Below are positions 16,181 through 24,078 of a DNA stretch of 28,977 nucleotides, piece after piece. Origin of the DNA: Euryarchaeota archaeon UBA52. Its GTDB lineage: Archaea; Thermoplasmatota; Poseidoniia; Poseidoniales; Thalassarchaeaceae. Where the stretch lies: contig DAVB01000066.1 in NCBI GenBank assembly GCA_002505455.1, forward strand, positions 1-28,977. The letters are read 5' to 3'. A program made the translations under genes and the position numbers. Each line of letters starts with the position of its first letter. Position 1 is the first letter of the stretch. The notes under the pieces are model-generated. The model saw nothing but the letters and a program-made list of their open reading frames with translations, ran no database searches and was not told the origin of the DNA.

Positions 16181-17651
16181 CCTTATTATTCACGGTACCC
16201 AGGTACTCAGGCAGATCGACACCTGCATTTCGAGCAACGTCGTGCAGTGGCGGAAGGCTTCGTACAAGGCTGCTGATGAAGTCTGAGGTGGCTGAGCCGT
16301 CTGCGCTTCCTCCGCCGTCCCAGACGGTTATGCTGTCGATCTTGAGATTCTTGACGGCCTCTATCTGCGCGGCCACCATTCCCTCAATCTTCTCAACCAT
16401 GAGGAGCGTTGCTGCGGCCTTGGCATCGCCGCCTGAGCTGCTGACTAGACCTGCATAACCCGCTGCCTTCGCCTCGAGAACCTTCTGAACACCAGCAGCT
16501 TCTGCCTCGTACTTCAGCAGTATTGCGTCTGCCTGACCAGCGGCGATACGTCGCTGACGCTCTGCTTCGGCTTCTGCAGCAATCTCAATCTGCTGTTTCT
16601 GAATGTTCTCTCTAACGATGTCGCTCGCCCTGAGACGCTCTTCTTCCTCGATGTACTTCGATTTCTGAATCTCGGCCTCGGCATGGGCCTTGGCCACCTC
16701 TGCACGCTGCTTTGCAATAGCCTCTGCTTCGGCAAGGTCTGCGTTTACCTTGGCGATCTGTGCCTGCGATGAGTTCTCACCCTCGACGGCGATAGCCTCT
16801 TGCTCATTGACATAGACACGCTGATCGGCCTCTGCAGCCTTCTTACCTTTCTCAGCCTGCGCCATGTTCTCTGCAACTTGAATCTCTCGTGCCCTGTCAG
16901 CCTCGGCGGACCCCACTGCACCATCTCGCTCTGCATTTGCGACGTCTACGCGCGCACGCTCGACTGCTTCGGATGCGGCTTTCTTCCCGATGCTCTCGAT
17001 GTAGTTTGACTCGTCGGTGATGTCCACGATGTTGACGTTGATGAGGTATAGCCCTACCTTGTTCAATTCGGCGTCTACGTTTGTTCTGATGAGGTCGAGG
17101 AAAGCATCTCTGTCTTGGTTGATCTGCTCGATGGTCAATGTTGCTACTGTTAGCCTCAGTTGGCCGAAAATGATCTCCTTGGCCATCTCCTCGACTTGTT
17201 CCAGGTCCAACTCAAGAAGACGCTCTGCGGCCGAACTCATTATTCGGGGGTCTGTCGATACACCAATGGTGAATGTACTTGGGACGTTGATCCTGATGTT
17301 CTGTTGCGACAGAGCATTTCGCATGTCTATGTTGATGGTCATTGGAGTCAGAGATATGTAGCTGTAGTCCTGAATCAATGGCCAAACCAAGGTTGCGCCA
17401 CCGTGAATCACCTTGGAGGCCTCGGAGCCCGCAGTTCGTCCGTAGATGACCATGATCTTGTCTGGAGGGCAGCGCTTGTATCGCTGAGCGAAGAAGATGA
17501 CCACTGCAACTAACAGCAGGATGGTCACGAAAGTCAGTATAGAGAGCCCTACGAATGGATTACTTTCATCCGTCTCTTGAGCGGCTGCCAATGGAATCAG
17601 CAGTAAGGCGGTCAATATCGTCAGGAGAGCCATGCGGGCGCGATGGGTCAT
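16170..17651 (-). CDS. Flotillin-like SPFH/Band 7 protein
   Basis: 493 residues. It has a signal-peptide-like N-terminus (1-25, ending PLAAAQ), then a membrane span (about 36-55). The SPFH domain (about 60-230) includes PDKIMVIYGR, IRINVPSTFTIGVSTDP and VNIVDITDESNYIESIG. A long Ala/Glu/Arg-rich coiled coil (about 230-400) follows, then a flotillin C-terminal region (KVLEAKAAGYAGLV and ATLLMVEKIEGMVAAQIEAVKNLKIDSI). Flotillins oligomerise into scaffolds of membrane microdomains. If the signal peptide is cleaved, the span would leave the SPFH domain in the cytoplasm. It lies 60 bases downstream of the NfeD-like gene, the usual partner order, and has a possible own promoter at 17699-17708. Confidence 0.92.
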   Translation of the reverse strand: MTHRARMALLTILTALLLIPLAAAQETDESNPFVGLSILTFVTILLLVAVVIFFAQRYKRCPPDKIMVIYGRTAGSEASKVIHGGATLVWPLIQDYSYISLTPMTINIDMRNALSQQNIRINVPSTFTIGVSTDPRIMSSAAERLLELDLEQVEEMAKEIIFGQLRLTVATLTIEQINQDRDAFLDLIRTNVDAELNKVGLYLINVNIVDITDESNYIESIGKKAASEAVERARVDVANAERDGAVGSAEADRAREIQVAENMAQAEKGKKAAEADQRVYVNEQEAIAVEGENSSQAQIAKVNADLAEAEAIAKQRAEVAKAHAEAEIQKSKYIEEEERLRASDIVRENIQKQQIEIAAEAEAERQRRIAAGQADAILLKYEAEAAGVQKVLEAKAAGYAGLVSSSGGDAKAAATLLMVEKIEGMVAAQIEAVKNLKIDSITVWDGGGSADGSATSDFISSLVRSLPPLHDVARNAGVDLPEYLGTVNNKDDQ

Positions 17652-17698
17652 GGGGTGGACTCGATGAGGATGGATATGAAGGCTGTGCCGACAAAGTC

Positions 17699-17708
17699 GA
17701 TATTATCC
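17699..17708 (-). promoter_or_regulatory. Putative internal TATA box for flotillin
   Basis: On the minus strand GGATAATATC lies in the 60-base gap between the NfeD-like gene and flotillin. Its centre is about 52 bases before the flotillin ATG, predicting a leader of about 26 nt. It may let flotillin be made at a higher level than the upstream genes. Confidence 0.35.
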
Positions 17709-17711
17709 TAC

Positions 17712-18323
17712 TCATTCTTCGTCAGAGACAGAGTAAACGGCAGGCTCGACCATGAGCACCGTCCCGACGACGGCTTTGATGATCACGGTCTCCTCATTTG
17801 GAATCAGAGAGCCGTCGGTTGACTTTGCATCATACTGCCTAAGAGAGCCTTTTTGGCTAACAGAGACTTGTCCAGTACCTCCCTTTGGTATTCTTAGATA
17901 GACAGTGCCAGTAGAGCCCACAGCATCGTGAATCTCAACCGTACCTTCTGCCTGAAGGGCGATGAAGAACTGGAAAACCTTCCCCGTGGCATACATGGAG
18001 CCGGCCCCCGATGCGCCGCCGACAATCACTGCAAGGAACTCAGGGCCATCAGCTTGCAAAACGATGATTCCAGTCAACCCGAAGAACATCATGAATGCCA
18101 TCACGCCCTGAAATGTCAGAGCCTTGAAGGATGCATCCGCACCCATTGCATCGATGTTGATTCCCAGGACCCCTTCGGCAATATCGCCGATTCCGCCGAG
18201 TACCACGATTAGTATCAACCAGAGAAGGAATAAAACGCCTCCAATCAGTGCGGATATTCCGAACATTAGTTCCAAACCAGTTGCATCTAGCAGCCCTAAG
18301 ACCCAGTCAACCATTGCAGCCAT
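17712..18323 (-). CDS. NfeD/YqiJ-like membrane protein with OB-fold tail (flotillin partner)
   Basis: 203 residues from ATG 18323. Three hydrophobic segments (about 20-42, 71-90, 95-112) are followed by a soluble C-terminal beta domain (about 125-195). Its pattern, GSTGTVYLRIPKGGTGQV followed by YDAKSTDG, IPNEETVIIKAV and VLMVEP, is the OB-fold of NfeD, YuaF and YqiJ proteins. These are encoded next to flotillins in bacteria and archaea and help organise them. An ATG at 18350 is in frame, but ATG 18323 has a ribosome binding site (GAGGGTGA, 18326-18333) just upstream and begins near the first span. Flotillin follows directly. The protein lacks an N-terminal NfeD protease domain, so it is the short form. 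Confidence 0.83.
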   Translation of the reverse strand: MAAMVDWVLGLLDATGLELMFGISALIGGVLFLLWLILIVVLGGIGDIAEGVLGINIDAMGADASFKALTFQGVMAFMMFFGLTGIIVLQADGPEFLAVIVGGASGAGSMYATGKVFQFFIALQAEGTVEIHDAVGSTGTVYLRIPKGGTGQVSVSQKGSLRQYDAKSTDGSLIPNEETVIIKAVVGTVLMVEPAVYSVSDEE

Positions 18324-18371
18324 ATTCACCCTCGTAAGGTGCCTCCCCATAGTGGTATCGACGTTTTGAAT

Positions 18372-18629
18372 TCATTTCTTGTTGATCCAAATACCGTACA
18401 TCTGCTCCAAGGCCATAATAGGGCCAAGGCTCATTCCAGTAGCCATTCCCGCCAATATGATCGATGTGCTGTGCGAGAACCAAATCATCGACATGTAATA
18501 AGAAGACATGCATACACCAATCAGAATAAGCGGAATGGCGACTCTACGTATGAAAATGTAGTAACCGCCAAGACCATCGAACGCAGGGTTGTCTGTAGCA
18601 CGATCGATTAGTTCCGCTGCACGGGACAT
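18372..18629 (-). CDS. Small two-span membrane protein, unknown
   Basis: 85 residues; I do not recognise a family. A short amphipathic N-terminus (MSRAAELIDRATDNPAF) precedes two hydrophobic helices at about 26-46 and 50-72, joined by a short turn (WFSHSTS). The C-terminus ends in lysines. A GAGGG ribosome binding site lies 9 nt before ATG 18629. It starts 10 bases after the upstream 144-residue membrane gene and ends 48 bases before the NfeD-like gene, so it probably belongs to the flotillin transcript. It may be an accessory subunit of that membrane complex; this is inference from position. Confidence 0.75.
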   Translation of the reverse strand: MSRAAELIDRATDNPAFDGLGGYYIFIRRVAIPLILIGVCMSSYYMSMIWFSHSTSIILAGMATGMSLGPIMALEQMYGIWINKK

Positions 18630-18639
18630 GTTGACGCCC

Positions 18640-19074
18640 TCATGAAATTACCATGCCCAGCGTTTGCAACGACCCGATTACGATTAGAACTATTGGTACC
18701 GCCCACCAGCCGGCTTTCCTAGTCAGAGTTCGATTATCGACTCTCTGCAAGGCGCCATCTTCACCCCTCTCTAGACGGGTTTTCTCTAATTTCGAATAGG
18801 AGGTATCGAACTCCTTCTGATAACGTCCCACAGACGTTAGGAAATAAATTGCGAGCAATGCGGTGGTTGCGCCGCTAACTCCGAATAAATTTCCTGCCAG
18901 GTCAACTGTAGTATCTTCTAGATACTGCCAAAGCATCAACTGCGCTATTGCAAAAAGTCCCAAGAGTATGGAGTCGCTTCTGGCCATGCTTGCGACTGCA
19001 GGGCTTTGCTCATGAAGTATTGTGCGATTTGCTACTTCTTCAGATGACTGGGCCTGCTGGGCCAGATGCCCCAT
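18640..19074 (-). CDS. Three-span membrane protein, unknown
   Basis: 144 residues, no recognised family. Hydrophobic segments are at about 35-55, 60-82 and 122-142. A charged cytoplasmic-type loop with heptad character (RYQKEFDTSYSKLEKTRLER) lies between the second and third. ATG 19074 overlaps the thioesterase end by 43 bases and has an AAGGGG upstream; ATG 18987 (MARSDSILL) avoids the overlap and places the first span near the N-terminus, so the start is uncertain. It is followed by the 85-residue gene after 10 bases. It has no enzymatic motif; a role with the NfeD/flotillin pair is suggested only by operon position. Confidence 0.7.
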   Translation of the reverse strand: MGHLAQQAQSSEEVANRTILHEQSPAVASMARSDSILLGLFAIAQLMLWQYLEDTTVDLAGNLFGVSGATTALLAIYFLTSVGRYQKEFDTSYSKLEKTRLERGEDGALQRVDNRTLTRKAGWWAVPIVLIVIGSLQTLGMVIS

Positions 19075-19499
19075 GTGCCCCTTGCCTTCGCGATGACTGA
19101 GCCTTCTTGGTCAGATATCTCGCCCTCTACGTGAGCTATTGCCCGTCCTCTGCGCAGGACCCTGGCTTCACAGTTCAATCTCGTACCAACTCGAGCTGCC
19201 TCGATGTATGAGATATCCAACTGGGCGGTAGCACACCACTCTTCCCTGGAAAGAGCGGATACTGTGGCTCCTCCCATTGCTGTATCGAGAAGAGTGGCAT
19301 GCAGGCCCCCATGGGCGACTCCTCCCTTGTTGAGATGCGCATCCGTCACATCTACATACACAGCACAGCGACCATTTCCCATCATCTCAAGTTCGATGCC
19401 CATCGATTTCTGCAATGGTCCGAGATGCGGGTATGAACGGGATCCGTCGGATGGCATGTCTTCTTCGGAGGTGTTACATGGCTTGAGTTTGGCCCTCAT
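19032..19499 (-). CDS. PaaI-like hotdog-fold thioesterase
   Basis: 155 residues from ATG 19499. The hotdog signature is HLNKGGVAHGGLHATLLDTAMG: the HGG and the Asp of LLDTAMG are the usual active-site elements of PaaI/YbgC-type acyl-CoA thioesterases. The later strands LDISYIEAARVGTRLNCEARV, RGRAIAHVEGEI and DQEGSVIAKARGTW complete the fold. It should hydrolyse an acyl- or aryl-CoA of unknown identity. ATG 19499 overlaps the ABC transporter stop as ATGA; upstream in-frame starts would intrude further into that gene. The 3' end overlaps the next membrane-protein gene. Confidence 0.88.
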   Translation of the reverse strand: MRAKLKPCNTSEEDMPSDGSRSYPHLGPLQKSMGIELEMMGNGRCAVYVDVTDAHLNKGGVAHGGLHATLLDTAMGGATVSALSREEWCATAQLDISYIEAARVGTRLNCEARVLRRGRAIAHVEGEISDQEGSVIAKARGTWGIWPSRPSHLKK

Positions 19500-21271
19500 G
19501 CCTGCCCTGTTTGGACATCCCAAAGTCTGCTGTAGAGGCCTTTTGCCTGGACAAGCTGCTCATGCGATCCTATCTCGGATATTATCCCGCTATCGAGGAC
19601 TGCTATTCTGTCAGCATTTCTGACGGTTGAAAGCCTGTGTGCAATGATGATGGTAGTTCTGTCTTTAGAGAGTATTTCCACGGAGCGTTGCAGGGCCGCC
19701 TCCGTCTCATTGTCGACATTGCTTGTGGCCTCGTCGAGAACAAGTATCGGCGCATTCTTGAGTACGGCTCTCGCAATGGCGATACGTTGTCGCTGGCCTC
19801 CTGAGAGTCGATGCCCATCTTCCCCGATGTCTGTATCCCAGCCTTGAGGCAGCGCCTGGATGAAATCAATGGCCTCCGCTACGGTAGCCGCTTTCAGAAC
19901 CTCATCATCAGTCGCATCGGGCCGCCCATAGAGGATGTTATCCCTTACAGAGCCGGGGAAAAGAGTCGTATTTTGAGAGACCAGGGCGATGGATCCTCGG
20001 AGGCAATTCAAGGTCAGGCTCTTCACATCGTGACCATCAAGAAGCACTTCCCCGGATACAGGGTCGTGTAAACGCATCATGAGGCTCATCATGGTGGTTT
20101 TTCCAGCTCCGGTGGAACCGACTATTCCAATTGATTCGCCCGGCTGCACCGAGAGAGTCAATTTGTCATATATCGGACTACGGCCCGGATATGCGAATGT
20201 AACATCGCGATATTCTATCGCCCCTGAAACGTTCTCGATCTCAAGATCCCCTTCTACGATTCCGATTTCTGTATCTAATAAATCCAAGACTCGCGTTGTA
20301 GAGGCCATTGCACGCTGGTAGAGGTCGAAGGTCTGACCCAAGCGAGTTAGCGGCCAAAGCAAACGCTGGGTGATGAAGACGATTACGCTGTATGCGCCTA
20401 TCGAAAGTGCGCCGTCTAATGCCATCCACCCTCCTACTAGCATATTTGCAGTGAAGGCAAAGAGGATGGCCATTCGAATCAATGGCACGAAGGATGCCGA
20501 GAGCCGTATTGCCGACTTGTTGGCTTCCCTGTAAGTTTCAGAAGCCATCCTTACGCGTTCCACCTCGCGATTTTCAGCGGTGAACGATTTGATGGTGGTT
20601 ATTCCGCTCAGATTATTGTTGAGTAATGCGTTTAGATCTGCTACTTCTTCCCTGACGAGAGTGTATCTCTCACCGATTCGTCTTTGGAAGGCAAATGAGC
20701 CGATTACGATTATCGGTACTGGAATTACTGCCAATATTGCTACCTCGGGCGCTATTGCGAACATTATCCCGCCGACCACTATCACGGTAGTGGCCACCTG
20801 AAGGAGGTCTGTTGCGCCCTGGTCCAAGAATCTCTCGAGTTGGTTAACATCATCATTCATGATGGCCATGAGTCCCCCGGTCGTCTGTTCCGAAAACCAC
20901 CGCATCTCGAGATCTTGTATGTGGGAATAGGCGGACATCCTGAGTTCATGCTGGGCAGTTTGAGCGAGATTTCGCCACAGAACCGCATAAAAATACTCGA
21001 ATAGCGATTCAAGAACCCATATTATCACCGTCAATCCGACTAAAATTAGGAATTGCTCTCGAGGGTCTGTCCAACCCATATTTCCAAGGAATGACTCTTC
21101 TCTGAGGGCTACGACGTCTACAGCCATGCCTATGAGCACTGGAGGGGCTAGATCCCAGAATTTGTTGAGGATGGAACATATAGAAGCGAGGATGATCGTT
21201 CCCCTGTGCTTGCTTAGATGGGAAATCAACCTCGCGAGGGGGTGACGCTTACTTTCCGTGCTATTTGCCAT
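19496..21271 (-). CDS. ABC exporter half-transporter (MsbA/MDR type)
   Basis: 591 residues with fused membrane and ATPase domains. The membrane domain (about 15-320) has six spans. The ATPase has Walker A GSTGAGKT (385-392), Q-loop VSQNTTLFPG, signature LSGGQRQR (489-496), Walker B ILVLDEATS (509-517) and the switch histidine in IIIAHRLST (H545). It should work as a homodimer exporting lipids, peptides or drugs; the substrate cannot be told. A strong GGGGAGGG ribosome binding site (21278-21285) supports ATG 21271. The lipoprotein gene ends 15 bases upstream. Its stop overlaps the thioesterase start. Confidence 0.93.
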   Translation of the reverse strand: MANSTESKRHPLARLISHLSKHRGTIILASICSILNKFWDLAPPVLIGMAVDVVALREESFLGNMGWTDPREQFLILVGLTVIIWVLESLFEYFYAVLWRNLAQTAQHELRMSAYSHIQDLEMRWFSEQTTGGLMAIMNDDVNQLERFLDQGATDLLQVATTVIVVGGIMFAIAPEVAILAVIPVPIIVIGSFAFQRRIGERYTLVREEVADLNALLNNNLSGITTIKSFTAENREVERVRMASETYREANKSAIRLSASFVPLIRMAILFAFTANMLVGGWMALDGALSIGAYSVIVFITQRLLWPLTRLGQTFDLYQRAMASTTRVLDLLDTEIGIVEGDLEIENVSGAIEYRDVTFAYPGRSPIYDKLTLSVQPGESIGIVGSTGAGKTTMMSLMMRLHDPVSGEVLLDGHDVKSLTLNCLRGSIALVSQNTTLFPGSVRDNILYGRPDATDDEVLKAATVAEAIDFIQALPQGWDTDIGEDGHRLSGGQRQRIAIARAVLKNAPILVLDEATSNVDNETEAALQRSVEILSKDRTTIIIAHRLSTVRNADRIAVLDSGIISEIGSHEQLVQAKGLYSRLWDVQTGQA

Positions 21272-21277
21272 AAGATA

Positions 21278-21285
21278 CCCTCCCC
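21278..21285 (-). promoter_or_regulatory. Ribosome binding site of the ABC exporter
   Basis: On the minus strand GGGGAGGG lies 6 bases before the ATG at 21271. It sits in the 15-base gap after the lipoprotein gene, which points to translation from a shared message. Confidence 0.6.
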
Positions 21286-21286
21286 A

Positions 21287-22348
21287 CTAATTGAAAGCAG
21301 TACCGGACCAACCATCTGCCCAGATATCCCATATGCCTGCGCCGATGGTGCCCTCTGCATCTGTTCTCAGGGTGATTCGGTCTCCAGAAGACACCAACTT
21401 ATCCATGTCCGCATCGTTCCACTCCAGGCTCCACCAGTGGCCTCTATCGTCAGTGATATTTGCAGGGGCCTCGGAGATAGTTATCGAAGCTGCCGTTATC
21501 AGTGAATCTTCTTCTGTGTGAAGGCCATGTATCTGAAGTTCCGATGGCTCTATTTCGAGAATGAACCCCGGCTGTAAAACGATTGTCCATTCAGTTGCAT
21601 CCTGCAAGAGATACGGCTGTGAGGGGAATGTTAAACTCGTGGGGAGGCGTTCTATACCCTGCTTTACATCAATAGTGACCTCATCCCCCGTGGCCACGTC
21701 TAATCGAAAAGAACCCCCGTCATCCACGTTGTACATCTGTACCCCCACCAGGGAGGGTGGTTCCCCGATTATCTCGAGGATCACATTTACGGTATCGTCA
21801 GTCGCAGTTGCTATCTGTTGCATGGATATCTCGTCAGCAGTTATCGTCCAGTCCATGCCTGAGAAGATAGAGGGGTCAAATCCGAACGGTGGGTATGTCC
21901 CCAGAGGGTCTGAAGCGGCTTGAAGAGCTAGAAGATGAAATGGGTCGACATGCTCGGGCTTGGCATCCCTGCCCTCGAACCATGCAGAGCCGACGCGTAT
22001 GTTCGTCACATTACCAGCAACGACCTCTTCAGTATCCATCTGGGTGCCTGCGAGACTGATTGCCATCCCGATGGAGGATATCTGGAGCGTATCGTCCTTG
22101 GCTACATCCCATGAGATCGACCCTGCCTGCCCATCCGCCGAGGAGTAGACCTCTGTCAAGGTGGATACCCGTAGTCTGTCATTGGCATCGGCGAGCGCCA
22201 AGACGTCCAGGGCCCCCGGTGCCGAGAGGAAGTCATCGAGTTCTTCCTCGTCCAATACCCAGCACATTTCAGTGCACTGCGGCTCGGGAGAAAGGCAGCC
22301 CCCGAGGGCAGATGCGAGGAGGATGAAGAGGGTCGCCCAGATGCGCAC
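21287..22348 (-). CDS. Secreted lipoprotein of unknown function
   Basis: 353 residues from the GTG at 22348. The N-terminus RIWATLFILLASALGGC is a lipoprotein signal with an LGGC lipobox (lipidated C18). Two more cysteines (C25, C29) follow closely and could form a disulfide. The mature part is acidic and beta-rich, with segments such as GSISWDVAKDDTLQISSIGM, SFRLDVATGDEVTID and GDRITLRTDAEG, and a Trp-rich C-terminus (GAGIWDIWADGWSG). I do not recognise a family. The frame is open to 22462 but that region overlaps the NAD kinase start and lacks signal features. It begins the long minus-strand run, directly ahead of the ABC exporter. Confidence 0.78.
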   Translation of the reverse strand: MRIWATLFILLASALGGCLSPEPQCTEMCWVLDEEELDDFLSAPGALDVLALADANDRLRVSTLTEVYSSADGQAGSISWDVAKDDTLQISSIGMAISLAGTQMDTEEVVAGNVTNIRVGSAWFEGRDAKPEHVDPFHLLALQAASDPLGTYPPFGFDPSIFSGMDWTITADEISMQQIATATDDTVNVILEIIGEPPSLVGVQMYNVDDGGSFRLDVATGDEVTIDVKQGIERLPTSLTFPSQPYLLQDATEWTIVLQPGFILEIEPSELQIHGLHTEEDSLITAASITISEAPANITDDRGHWWSLEWNDADMDKLVSSGDRITLRTDAEGTIGAGIWDIWADGWSGTAFN

Positions 22349-22436
22349 GTGCTGTCGTACAGGGACATAGGCATGAGTGTTCTCGGTGTGCGTTCGTTTC
22401 AAAGCGGTGCTGCCGCTCGTATGGTTGGGAGCGAGC

Positions 22437-23324
22437 ATGAAACGCCTATTGGTGGTATTCAAGAAGAATCACGAGGAAGTGCACGACAGCGCACTAAGAA
22501 CTGTGATTTCCGTTTTAGAGGAGAGGCTTCAGGCGGGAGAGATCCAATACAGAACCGTCGCAAGAGAGAGTGTCTCAAGAGAGGATTTCATCGGTCCTGA
22601 CGTAGTTATCGTTCTCGGGGGGGACGGTACCCTGACATCAATAGCGCATTCAGTTGACGATAAGTCTCTGGTGATGGGAGTCAATAGTCACCCGATAGAG
22701 GGAGATGGCGAAGGATCTTTTGGATTTTACATGGGCAGTAATGCCACTAACTTCTCATCCGATCTGAGGCGAGTGCTAGACGAGACCTGCATAGTAAATG
22801 TCCTTCCTCGTCTTCAAGCCGAGATTGTTACTACGTCGGGAAATATCCTCAGATCCGATCCTGCTCTGAACGATCTCCTTGTGGCAAATACTCACCAGTA
22901 CCAACCATCGAAATATCGTCTTGAGCGAGCATCTGACAAGCATAATCCTGGTCTTGATCTTCGTCAATCGTCTTCCGGCATGTTGTTTTCCACATTCCTT
23001 GGACAAGGCGCGTGGTTCAGACATGCGGTGGATATACAAAAGGCAAAATTTCCTAAAGATGAGCTTGATGATCACTATCTGGCGCTATCAAGGGATCTCC
23101 CCCATCTCTCTAGAGGGGTAGATGGGTCCCATTGGGCATGGACCAATGAGGCGACCGTACTCACGAGCGACATGCACAGGGGATACGTAGTAGCAGATGG
23201 ATGGGACGAATTACACTTCACCAGAGGCGCCAGAATCACTGTTGGCAACAACGGTCCAAAACTGAATCTGGCCACCTTCGACGATGGCATATATGCCAGA
23301 GTGTCAAAATGGATTCGTGAATGA
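22437..23324 (+). CDS. NAD kinase, NADK2-like variant
   Basis: 295 residues from ATG 22437, which follows a GGGAG. It phosphorylates NAD to NADP. The N-terminal domain has the LGGDGTLTS motif (60-68) that binds the phosphate donor. The second domain carries ALNDLLVANTHQYQPSKYRL (143-162), where the usual NE is ND, and RQSSSGMLFSTFLGQGAW (176-193) in place of the common GSTAY motif. This SSG...GQGAW form resembles the mitochondrial NADK2 family (KSSGL...GTGSKAW) more than the bacterial/archaeal PpnK type. Catalytic Asp63 is present. The frame extends upstream to 22377 but without conservation. It diverges from the lipoprotein gene and converges on the ABC importer ATPase with a 4-base gap. Confidence 0.85.
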   Translation: MKRLLVVFKKNHEEVHDSALRTVISVLEERLQAGEIQYRTVARESVSREDFIGPDVVIVLGGDGTLTSIAHSVDDKSLVMGVNSHPIEGDGEGSFGFYMGSNATNFSSDLRRVLDETCIVNVLPRLQAEIVTTSGNILRSDPALNDLLVANTHQYQPSKYRLERASDKHNPGLDLRQSSSGMLFSTFLGQGAWFRHAVDIQKAKFPKDELDDHYLALSRDLPHLSRGVDGSHWAWTNEATVLTSDMHRGYVVADGWDELHFTRGARITVGNNGPKLNLATFDDGIYARVSKWIRE

Positions 23325-23328
23325 CTGC

Positions 23329-24078
23329 CTATAGTATCTGATTGAGGAAAAGCTTGGTCCTCTCATGCTTAGGATTCGAGAAGAACTCCTCCGGAGGTGC
23401 TTCTTCAATCAGGTGTCCTTCATCGAACAGTATGCAGCGGTCGCCGACCTCTTTGGCGAATCCCATCTCATGCGTCACTACGATCATCGTAACGTTAGAC
23501 TTGGCGAGATCTACCATTACATCGAGGACTTCCTTAATCATCTCCGGATCGAGTGCTGATGTAGGCTCGTCGAAAAGCATGATCTTCGGGTCCATCGCCA
23601 ATGCTCTTGCTATCGCAACGCGTTGCTGCTGGCCTCCTGAAAGGCCGCTCGGGTACTTGTATGCCTGCTCGGGTATGCCCACCCTCTCAAGAAGCTCCAT
23701 TGCTTTCTTCTCTGCTTCGGCCTTTGTCATTCCCTTCACCTTCATGGGAGCGAGTGTTATGTTCTCCATGATTGTAAGGTGGGGGAAGAGATTGAACTGT
23801 TGGAAGACGAAGCCCACATCAGCCCTCACCTTCTTTAGATCGGCGACACTGGTCTTCTCGCCTATCTCGATCCCCTCTATCTCGATGTTGCCCGCACTGT
23901 GAGGCTGGAGCCGGTTCAGCGTTCTGATGAATGTGGATTTACCTGATCCGGAAGGTCCCAGTATCACGATAATCTCGCCCTGCCTGATCTCCACATCGAT
24001 TCCTTTCAGTGCCCAAAAATCTCCAAAGTTGACTTTCACGCCCTTTGTCCTGATGATGATGTCTTTCTCTTCACTCAT
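23329..24078 (-). CDS. aapP: Polar amino-acid ABC importer, ATPase
   Basis: 249 residues, the normal length of GlnQ/HisP/AapP ATPases. It has Walker A GPSGSGKST (41-49), the Q-loop FVFQQFNLFPHLT, signature LSGGQQQRVAIARAL, Walker B IMLFDEPTSALDPE and the switch region VVTHEMGFAKEVGDR. It powers uptake of amino acids through the two permeases encoded just upstream. Its ATG overlaps the permease stop as ATGA (24075-24078). It is the last gene of the operon. The symbol follows the J-Q-M-P gene order and is by analogy; substrate range is not shown by the sequence. Confidence 0.93.
   Translation of the reverse strand: MSEEKDIIIRTKGVKVNFGDFWALKGIDVEIRQGEIIVILGPSGSGKSTFIRTLNRLQPHSAGNIEIEGIEIGEKTSVADLKKVRADVGFVFQQFNLFPHLTIMENITLAPMKVKGMTKAEAEKKAMELLERVGIPEQAYKYPSGLSGGQQQRVAIARALAMDPKIMLFDEPTSALDPEMIKEVLDVMVDLAKSNVTMIVVTHEMGFAKEVGDRCILFDEGHLIEEAPPEEFFSNPKHERTKLFLNQIL

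Noticed and set aside
15654..16286. Open frame of about 210 codons on the plus strand across the YeiH-type and flotillin genes
   Set aside because: It runs antisense to two well-supported genes and across their overlap. The translation has no recognisable motif.
23342..23902. Open frame of about 186 codons on the plus strand opposite the ABC importer ATPase
   Set aside because: The minus strand has intact Walker A, signature and Walker B motifs, so the plus frame is a shadow.
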